Below are positions 59,057 to 64,000 of a DNA stretch of 64,000 bases, piece after piece (position 1 is the first letter of the stretch; every line of letters starts with the position of its first letter). The notes beneath the pieces are model-generated. The model was not told the DNA's origin, ran no database searches, and worked only from the letters and a program-made list of their open reading frames with translations. Where the stretch lies: NCBI GenBank assembly GCA_045804265.1, contig JBJMNK010000001.1:1-64000 (forward strand). The letters are read 5' to 3'. The stretch is from JABFXC01 sp045804265 (GTDB lineage: Bacteria > Gemmatimonadota > Gemmatimonadetes > Gemmatimonadales > Gemmatimonadaceae). The position numbers and the translations under genes are program-made.

Positions 59057-60540
59057 CACCGGTACGTCTCGAAGAATCCCGCACCGCTGCCGCTCACCGG
59101 CTGTCCGCCCACTCGCCCGCTCAGCCGCGCCATTCCCTTCATCTGGATGAAATACGGGAGCGCCGACGACGCGGTGTGGCCGCCACGCTCGGCGCCTTTC
59201 CGCATGTCCGTCCCGATCGCGTCCTCGATGGTGAGCTCGACTCGCAGTGTGTCGTCGCCGCGGACGTCTTCCATCCGTGCCGTCGCCGGCACTCGCACGC
59301 TGCGTCCACCGACACTGATCGTCCGCGCGTCGTCGTAGGCGATGCTCGCGGGACGGAAGAGCGCGCGGAAACCGAGCGAATCGACGAGATAGAGGAAGAG
59401 CGCGCCGCGGTCGCTGCCCTGAGTGTCCACGCGACCGTAGAGAAACGTGAAGCCTCCGGCGCGCGCCGCTCCCCACTCCCACGTCACCCCCTGCCAGACA
59501 CCCCAGTTGTGATCGTGGTACGACTGGGCCGCGTCGAAGTGCTCGCAGTCGGAGCCGGTGCAGATGGAACCCGAAGCGTCGGCCCGCAGCGCGGGCACCG
59601 CGTAGCCAGACACAACGCCGCTGCCTAACGCTGCGCCGGGAAAGTAGGCACGGGGTTGCGGGGTGACGACCAGGTCGACGCGCACCGGCGCGCCATCGCC
59701 CTCGGCCGGCGCCGCGATCGCGTGCACGTCGTACCGGCCGTCCGGCATGAGGGTCACGCGTGACTCGCCGACCGCGAGATCCGCGCGGGTGGTCGAGAGC
59801 GAAACTGCGCTCGATGGCGCAAGCGCGACGTAGCGCCGTTCGCGCCTCCCTTCCTCGCGCAGCGTGACCAGCGTCTCTCCGCCCCAGCGACCGTTCGGGA
59901 TGTCGCCGCCGGCGAGCAGCGTCACGAACGCCCAACGCTTCCGGTCGCTGGAGAGCACGTTGAAGTAGTGCCACTCCGCCCACGACGCGCGCTCGGCCGC
60001 CGTCAGCTCGGCCGGCGGGAGGTGAAAGTGGTCGATGTCGTCGTGCAGCTGTGCGAGCGTCGGATGATTCCAGCGGACGTCGCCGGCGTCGTCGTCCCAC
60101 TCGCCGGAGGCGAAGGCCGGCATCGCACCGACTGCGCGAGTAGCAGAGGGAATCTCACCGCTGGCGCGGACCGTGCGCTCGGAGCCGTCGCCGCTGCGCA
60201 GGTAGAGCAGGGTGCCGTCGATCTGCGGTGCGACAGCCTTCACGTCGGCGGAGAGGCGCGGCGAGGCGAGCAGCTGCAGCTGGATGAAGCGCGCGTGATC
60301 GATCGAGAAGTACATCCCGCCAAGGCCACCGGTCTTCATCACCTCGACATCGATCCCCTCGGGAAGGACGGTCACGTCACCGCCGCCGACGAGCTTCTCG
60401 TCGCGCGCCTGGGCGAGCAGCGCCTCGCCGATCGACAGCAGCACCACCATCACCGCCACGCCGACGCCGTAACCGGCGAGGAGCAGCAGCGTCCGCGCCG
60501 GGCGCAGCGCGAGATGGCGGAAGGCGAGCCGGGCGTACAT
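59056..60540 (-). CDS. AttH/CrtC-like domain fused to FtsX-type N-terminus
   Basis: A 494-residue protein. Residues 1-45 include one TM in the style of MacB/FtsX permeases (Arg-Pro-Ala-Arg-Thr-Leu-Leu-Leu-Leu-Ala-Gly), followed by an MacB-like periplasmic start (Gly-Gly-Asp-Val-Thr-Val-Leu-Pro-Glu-Gly). From about 160 it is an AttH/carotenoid-1,2-hydratase-like lipocalin domain with Tyr-His-Asp-His-Asn-Trp-Gly-Val-Trp (about 340-348). It is the last gene of the ABC locus; AttH is usually a separate secreted protein of AttEFGH systems. Fusing the permease-like TM to AttH may anchor it in the membrane. Confidence 0.85.
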   Translation of the reverse strand: MYARLAFRHLALRPARTLLLLAGYGVGVAVMVVLLSIGEALLAQARDEKLVGGGDVTVLPEGIDVEVMKTGGLGGMYFSIDHARFIQLQLLASPRLSADVKAVAPQIDGTLLYLRSGDGSERTVRASGEIPSATRAVGAMPAFASGEWDDDAGDVRWNHPTLAQLHDDIDHFHLPPAELTAAERASWAEWHYFNVLSSDRKRWAFVTLLAGGDIPNGRWGGETLVTLREEGRRERRYVALAPSSAVSLSTTRADLAVGESRVTLMPDGRYDVHAIAAPAEGDGAPVRVDLVVTPQPRAYFPGAALGSGVVSGYAVPALRADASGSICTGSDCEHFDAAQSYHDHNWGVWQGVTWEWGAARAGGFTFLYGRVDTQGSDRGALFLYLVDSLGFRALFRPASIAYDDARTISVGGRSVRVPATARMEDVRGDDTLRVELTIEDAIGTDMRKGAERGGHTASSALPYFIQMKGMARLSGRVGGQPVSGSGAGFFETYR

Positions 60541-60543
60541 TGC

Positions 60544-61278
60544 CTAACGGCCACCGGCGCGAATCGCCTGCTCCGCCGGCGCCCCGATCGGTGCGCGACG
60601 CTCGTCGGCGACGACGAGTCCGTCGCGCATGTGGATCGTGCGCCGTGCGGCGGTCGCGAGGTCTTCATCGTGGGTCACGACGACGATCGTTACTCCGTCG
60701 TCGTTCAGGCGCTTGAAGAGCGCGGCGATCTCGGCCCCGGTCCGGGCGTCGAGCTCACCGGTCGGTTCGTCGGCGAGTACGAGCGCGGGGCGGTTGGCGA
60801 GCGCGCGGGCGATCGCGACGCGCTGCTGCTCACCGCCGGAGAGCTGCGGCGGGCGATGGCGCTCGCGCGCGGCGAGCCCGACGTACGCGAGCAGCTCGCG
60901 GGCGCGGGCCGCGCGCTCGGCGCGGCCGACGCCCGCCTCCGACATCGGCAGCTCGATGTTCTCGCGCGCGCTCAGCGCGGCCAGCAGGTGGAAACGCTGG
61001 AAGACAAAGCCGATGCGCCGCAGGCGAAGCGCGGTCGCCTCGCCGTCGCCTAACGCGCCGACGTCGCGGCCATCGAGGTAGACGTGGCCGCGGTCGGGGC
61101 GGTCGATCGCGCCGAGGAGGTTGAGCAACGTCGACTTGCCGCACCCGGACGGACCAACGATGGCGACATAGTCGCCGGTGTCGATGGTGAGCGATACGCC
61201 GCGCACCGCGCGGACCTCTTCGCTTCCCATGTGATAGCTCCGCTCGACGTTCTCGAGTCGCAGCACCGGCTCGCTCAT
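60544..61278 (-). CDS. ABC transporter ATP-binding protein (LolD/MacB-like, AttE)
   Basis: A 244-residue ATPase. Walker A Gly-Pro-Ser-Gly-Cys-Gly-Lys-Ser-Thr (about 43-51), signature Leu-Ser-Gly-Gly-Glu-Gln-Gln, Walker B Leu-Val-Leu-Ala-Asp-Glu-Pro and the His-switch Thr-His-Asp. It energises the FtsX-type permeases of the locus, and the AttH-like protein follows 3 bp later. The ATG overlaps the permease stop by ATGA (61275-61278). Its stop is octamer-embedded. The transported substrate is probably a lipid, peptide or lipoprotein-related compound; not determinable. Confidence 0.94.
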   Translation of the reverse strand: MSEPVLRLENVERSYHMGSEEVRAVRGVSLTIDTGDYVAIVGPSGCGKSTLLNLLGAIDRPDRGHVYLDGRDVGALGDGEATALRLRRIGFVFQRFHLLAALSARENIELPMSEAGVGRAERAARARELLAYVGLAARERHRPPQLSGGEQQRVAIARALANRPALVLADEPTGELDARTGAEIAALFKRLNDDGVTIVVVTHDEDLATAARRTIHMRDGLVVADERRAPIGAPAEQAIRAGGR

Positions 61279-62459
61279 GACGCTTCCTCACGCAGCACCC
61301 GGGCAATCGGCAGCGACGCGCCGCGCCACGCCGGCCATGCGCCGGCGGCGATCCCGGCGATCGCGAGCAGGCCAAGCGCGGTCCAGGCAGCGCGCGGCTG
61401 GAAGAGGAAGAAGTCGATCGACTGCGGGAGCCCGGGGAAGCTGGCGAGGATGGTGTTCAGGTAGCGCGCCGTCACCAGTCCGAGCGCGAGGCCGAGCAGG
61501 GCACCGACGAGCATCAGCGCCGCACCCTCGATCATGATCTGCGCGGTGATCGTCAGGCGCGCGATCCCGATCGCGCGCAGCACGGCGAACTCGCCGATGC
61601 GTTCATTCACGCTCACCGTCACCAGGGTGCCGACGAGCAGCACGCCGACGACGAGGCTGACGCTGCCGAGGATGAACGCGAGCTGGCGGAAGTAGCTGAG
61701 CCGCTCCTCGACCTGCGCGATCGCGGTCGCGGTCGAGATCGCGGTCACCCTGGGAAGCCTGGTCGCGATCCAGCGCCGCACAGTTTCCTGGTCGGCGCCG
61801 GGACGGGCGCGAATCATCATCAGCGACACCCGGTCGGTGCGTGCCGGCCCGCCTAACGCCTGGAGGTCGCCTAACGGCATCGCGGCGGCGCGCTGGTCGC
61901 GGGCCAGGTAGACGAAGCGGACCCTCCCGCTGATCGTCACCCGGCGTGACCCGGTGAATCGCCGCAGCTGCGGATCGTAGCCGCCGGCGATGGTGAGGGT
62001 GTCGCCGACCTGCCGGCGGATCGCGGCGAGGAGCGCGTCGTTCGCGACCATCTCGCCGGCACCCGGGTCGCGCCCGGCGAGCATCACGTAGTCGCCCTGC
62101 ACCCGCGGATCCACCCCGAGCGCGACCGAGCTGAGCGCGGTCCCATCCGGGCGTGGGAGATGGATCGTTGCGCCGAGCACCGGCGCAACCGCGACCACGT
62201 CGCGCGATTCGCGCAGCGCGGCGATCGTCGCGCTCGCGTCGGCGATGGTCGCCTCGGTGTCGAAGGGGAGCGTCCCTTTCGGCGCGACGCGAAGGTCGAA
62301 GCCGCGACTGGTGAGCAATGAGCGGAACGACTCACGCATCCCGCTCGACAGCATCACCATGTCGAGCAGCAGCGCCGCCGAGACCGCGACTCCGGCCACC
62401 GCAAGCAGCGTCCGCGCGCGATGTCCGGTGAGCGATGCCACGACCAGGCGCCCGATCAC
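61275..62459 (-). CDS. FtsX-type ABC permease (AttF-like)
   Basis: A 394-residue permease with TM1 (about 12-32), a large periplasmic MacB-like domain and three C-terminal TM helices (about 268-290, 320-345, 363-382). Arg-Thr-Leu-Leu-Ala-Val-Ala-Gly near 17-24 and Glu-Arg-Ile-Gly-Glu-Phe-Ala-Val-Leu-Arg-Ala-Ile-Gly are typical. The GTG at 62459 matches the family start; a TTG at 62489 adds 10 residues. It overlaps the ATPase start. Two octamers 10 bp apart (61851 and 61869) lie in frame as Ala/Pro-Leu-Gly. Confidence 0.88.
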   Translation of the reverse strand: MIGRLVVASLTGHRARTLLAVAGVAVSAALLLDMVMLSSGMRESFRSLLTSRGFDLRVAPKGTLPFDTEATIADASATIAALRESRDVVAVAPVLGATIHLPRPDGTALSSVALGVDPRVQGDYVMLAGRDPGAGEMVANDALLAAIRRQVGDTLTIAGGYDPQLRRFTGSRRVTISGRVRFVYLARDQRAAAMPLGDLQALGGPARTDRVSLMMIRARPGADQETVRRWIATRLPRVTAISTATAIAQVEERLSYFRQLAFILGSVSLVVGVLLVGTLVTVSVNERIGEFAVLRAIGIARLTITAQIMIEGAALMLVGALLGLALGLVTARYLNTILASFPGLPQSIDFFLFQPRAAWTALGLLAIAGIAAGAWPAWRGASLPIARVLREEAS

Positions 62460-62499
62460 AGGAGGAGCCGCGGCGCAAGGGCCGGGCAAGGCGCGCGCA

Positions 62500-63354
62500 T
62501 CAGCGGCGACCGAGCAGCGCCAGCGGATGCGCCCGCGCGAGCCGGAGCGCGGCGAGCGCGCCGGCGACGACGCCGAGCACGATCGACAGCGCCAGCGCGA
62601 ACACGACCGTCTGCGGCGTCACAAGCGCGAAGCGGAGTGGCGTGCGGTACACGCCCTGATAGTGGACGTTGACGATGACCGTCGCGATCCAGCCTAACGC
62701 GATCCCGAACCCAGTGCCCAGGAGCGTTATGACCGACGCCTCGATCACGATCGACTTCACGATCGTCGCCCGTGAGATCCCCGACAGGCGGAGCGCGGCG
62801 ACGTCCCGGCGCCGCTCGTCCACCTTGAGCAGGAGGATGCAGAGGAGGAAGATCGCGCTGGCGACGACGGTGATCACGCCGATCGCGCGATGGAAGCGGC
62901 TGACGACGGCGAACGTCGCCGATGTCTCGACGGCGACGTCCTTCGAGCGGTGTGCGACGAAGCCGAAGGCGGCGGCATCGATCGCCGCGACGGCCCGGTC
63001 GAGCGAGGCGCCGCCGCGCGTCTGCACGGCGAAGCGGTGCACGCGGTCGCCGTAGCTTGTCAGCGATTGCAGCTGGTCGAGGTGCATGCGGACGCGGTAT
63101 TCCTGGCGCGACACCTCGCTCGGATCGGCCGACGGCTTCGTGATCGCGGCGATTCGTACCGTGTCCCCGGCGTCGCCGGGCTGCGCGCTCACGACAACCA
63201 GATCGCCGAGCTTCAACCCGGCGTCGGCGGCGAGGCGCGAGTCGATGGCGATCGTGCGGTGTTCATGCGGCGCCGGGGTCGTCGGCGCAACGCCCTGCGC
63301 GGCGAGCGTGCTCGCGACGCAGAGCGTGAGTGCGGCGAGGATCGAATCAGTCAG
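62500..63354 (-). CDS. FtsX-type ABC permease (AttG-like), probable CTG start
   Basis: A 284-residue permease with a short signal-like N-terminus (Thr-Asp-Ser-Ile-Leu-Ala-Ala-Leu-Thr-Leu), a compact periplasmic region containing Ile-Asp-Ser-Arg-Leu-Ala-Ala-Asp-Ala-Gly-Leu-Lys-Leu-Gly-Asp, and three C-terminal TM helices with Ala-Ala-Leu-Arg-Leu-Ser-Gly-Ile-Ser. No ATG, GTG or TTG gives the N-terminus; a CTG at 63354, overlapping the holin-like stop (CTGACTGA) and preceded by GGGTGA, is the best candidate. A TTG at 63216 would remove the export segment. The periplasmic region is short compared with AttF. Confidence 0.7.
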   Translation of the reverse strand: MTDSILAALTLCVASTLAAQGVAPTTPAPHEHRTIAIDSRLAADAGLKLGDLVVVSAQPGDAGDTVRIAAITKPSADPSEVSRQEYRVRMHLDQLQSLTSYGDRVHRFAVQTRGGASLDRAVAAIDAAAFGFVAHRSKDVAVETSATFAVVSRFHRAIGVITVVASAIFLLCILLLKVDERRRDVAALRLSGISRATIVKSIVIEASVITLLGTGFGIALGWIATVIVNVHYQGVYRTPLRFALVTPQTVVFALALSIVLGVVAGALAALRLARAHPLALLGRR

Positions 63355-63769
63355 CGCGTGGATGCGTCACCCAGCTCGTCGTGTCCTTCAACGACTCGCG
63401 CGTCTCCTGCAGCGTGTACGACGGCTCGCCGAACGCCGACATGCCCTTCTTCAGCAACATGAACCCCACGACCAGCTCGATGACACCGACCACGATCGCG
63501 CCGACCCACATGTGGCCGTTCGCGACGCGACCGATCAGCGTCGCGAGGAAGATCGTCATCGCGACCAGCCCGACCACGCCGATGCCGAAGGCGAGCGTCA
63601 GCCAGAGCGCGCCGCGCGCGCCGGCGTGAATGTTCTCGCTCATCTCGAGCTTGGCGAGGTGCACTTCGTCGGCCACGAGTCGCTTGGAATCGTCGGTGAG
63701 CCGGCGAATCAGGTCGGGAATCCCGGCATCTGGATCGATGCCGGGGACTGTCGGGCGTGGCGTAGTCAC
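63347..63769 (-). CDS. Holin-like membrane protein (Phage_holin_3_6-like)
   Basis: A 140-residue protein with an N-terminal helix (Ile-Pro-Asp-Leu-Ile-Arg-Arg-Leu-Thr-Asp-Asp-Ser), an amphipathic Lys-Leu-Glu-Met-Ser segment and two TM helices (about 48-68, 79-98), matching the holin III-like (DUF1469) family. These are common chromosomal genes and do not mark a prophage. The GTG at 63769 is preceded by GGAGGAG, deciding the start; a longer frame to 63985 lacks similarity. Its stop overlaps the AttG-like permease start. Confidence 0.8.
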   Translation of the reverse strand: MTTPRPTVPGIDPDAGIPDLIRRLTDDSKRLVADEVHLAKLEMSENIHAGARGALWLTLAFGIGVVGLVAMTIFLATLIGRVANGHMWVGAIVVGVIELVVGFMLLKKGMSAFGEPSYTLQETRESLKDTTSWVTHPRAD

Positions 63770-63884
63770 GGGGCTCCTCCCATCGGGCGCGAATATCATC
63801 GCGGTCAACCTCGACCGCTGGTTTCGCAAGGACTGTTCCGACGATGGTCCCGCCGTGTCACCGGGCAGTCGCACCCTCGGCCCG

Positions 63885-64000
63885 TCAGGGCTGCGCCACG
63901 ACGACGATGTGTTCAGCGAGCTGGGGCCCGACCTGCCGCGCCGCGCCGCTGACGTTGACGGTGAGCGGCCCGCCGAAAGGCGCACGCTCCACCAGCTCGA
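63885..64000 (-). CDS. C-terminal part of an unidentified gene
   Basis: The window edge cuts a leftward gene; 38 codons remain, reading Glu-Leu-Val-Glu-Arg-Ala-Pro-Phe-Gly-Gly-Pro-Leu-Thr-Val then Gly-Ala-Ala-Arg-Gln-Val-Gly and ending Val-Val-Ala-Gln-Pro before the stop at 63885-63887. The reading looks protein-like (hydrophobic pattern typical of a beta segment), but no family can be assigned from this piece. Confidence 0.5.
   Translation of the reverse strand, partial: ELVERAPFGGPLTVNVSGAARQVGPQLAEHIVVVAQP

Larger units (their letters stand above)
1..64000. repeat. Dispersed octamer CGTTAGGC (about 58 copies)
   Basis: A hand scan finds about 58 exact copies in both orientations (30 reading + and 28 reading -), spread over the whole window. 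Examples: 1612, 4737, 5712, 8671, 17035, 32155, 42789, 53937 and 53963, 61851 and 61869. Base composition predicts about 2-3. About 36 lie in the sense direction of genes in one frame (Ala/Pro/Thr/Ser-Leu(TTA)-Gly), 11 antisense (mostly Pro-Asn), 8 at stop codons (CGT-TAG) and 3 outside genes. Near-variants are few (11559, 12523, 19234, 28791, 49370). Confidence 0.85.

Noticed and set aside
63347..63769. Holin-like gene as sign of a prophage
   Set aside because: No integrase, lysin, capsid or repressor is nearby; holin III-like proteins are common in chromosomes and this one is tightly joined to an ABC locus.

Overview
The window is high-GC (about two thirds GC by eye), densely coded bacterial chromosome with many short or 4-base overlapping gene junctions. 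The most likely source is a Gemmatimonadota bacterium or a close relative. The reasons are an outer-membrane SusC/SusD pair outside an obvious Bacteroidetes background, a CBM9-like/DUF5916 outer-membrane protein, large Ser/Thr kinases with TPR tails, many secreted lipoproteins and DUF4383/DUF72/DUF2203 housekeeping genes. This lineage call is inference from gene content, not from a marker gene. No prophage, CRISPR array, insertion sequence or replication origin is visible.

Layout. 0-4.7 kb: membrane protein, OsmC, DCC1-type thiol protein, an SDR-DUF1990 fusion, then a substrate-binding lipoprotein coupled to a chemoreceptor. 6.5-8.7 kb: queC-queE (7-deazaguanine synthesis) and an NlpC/P60 hydrolase. 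8.7-19.3 kb: a CapA-like lipoprotein, two Ser/Thr kinase-TPR receptors, a DUF4105 protein, a YjdI-CDGSH iron-sulfur protein and a GH84 lipoprotein. 19.3-30.4 kb: a leftward set made of an OmpR-type regulator, SusC, SusD, a histidine kinase fused to a secreted DUF1579-like domain, a PQQ dehydrogenase and a TonB-domain protein; hairpins separate several members. 30.7-38 kb: tRNA-Gln, a lipoprotein, DinB, tRNA-Ala, threonine dehydratase, a KGG stress protein, RNase Z and a subtilisin-like lipoprotein. 38-45 kb: small conserved proteins, an acyl-CoA thioesterase, a DUF4015 putative glycosidase, a repeat-rich gap, and two metabolic enzymes (cysteine-desulfurase-like, 3-hydroxyisobutyrate-dehydrogenase-like). 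45-59 kb: an HMA-like protein, the DUF5916 barrel, an epimerase-like SDR, MgtE, an EamA exporter, a DUF4383 tandem pair, aldo/keto reductase, acyl-CoA dehydrogenase, SURF1, DUF72 and a glycine-zipper hydrophilic protein. 59-64 kb: an AttEFGH-like ABC export locus led by a holin-like membrane protein.

The strongest signal that gene annotation does not explain is an octamer, CGTTAGGC. A hand scan finds about 58 exact copies (both orientations), where roughly 2-3 would be expected from base composition. It supplies most of the TTA leucine codons (as Ala/Pro/Thr/Ser-Leu-Gly), recurrent Pro-Asn pairs when antisense, and the stop codons of eight genes (CGT-TAG). Its behaviour resembles a genome-wide recognition word (uptake, Chi-like, or HIP1-like) rather than a gene-level feature.

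Other points to follow: the histidine kinase-DUF1579 fusion and its SusCD locus; an FtsX-like N-terminus fused to an AttH domain; a composite inverted-repeat element at 42.4-42.7 kb; a pair of short Trp-containing proteins that look homologous; and several enzymes whose usual catalytic residue is replaced.
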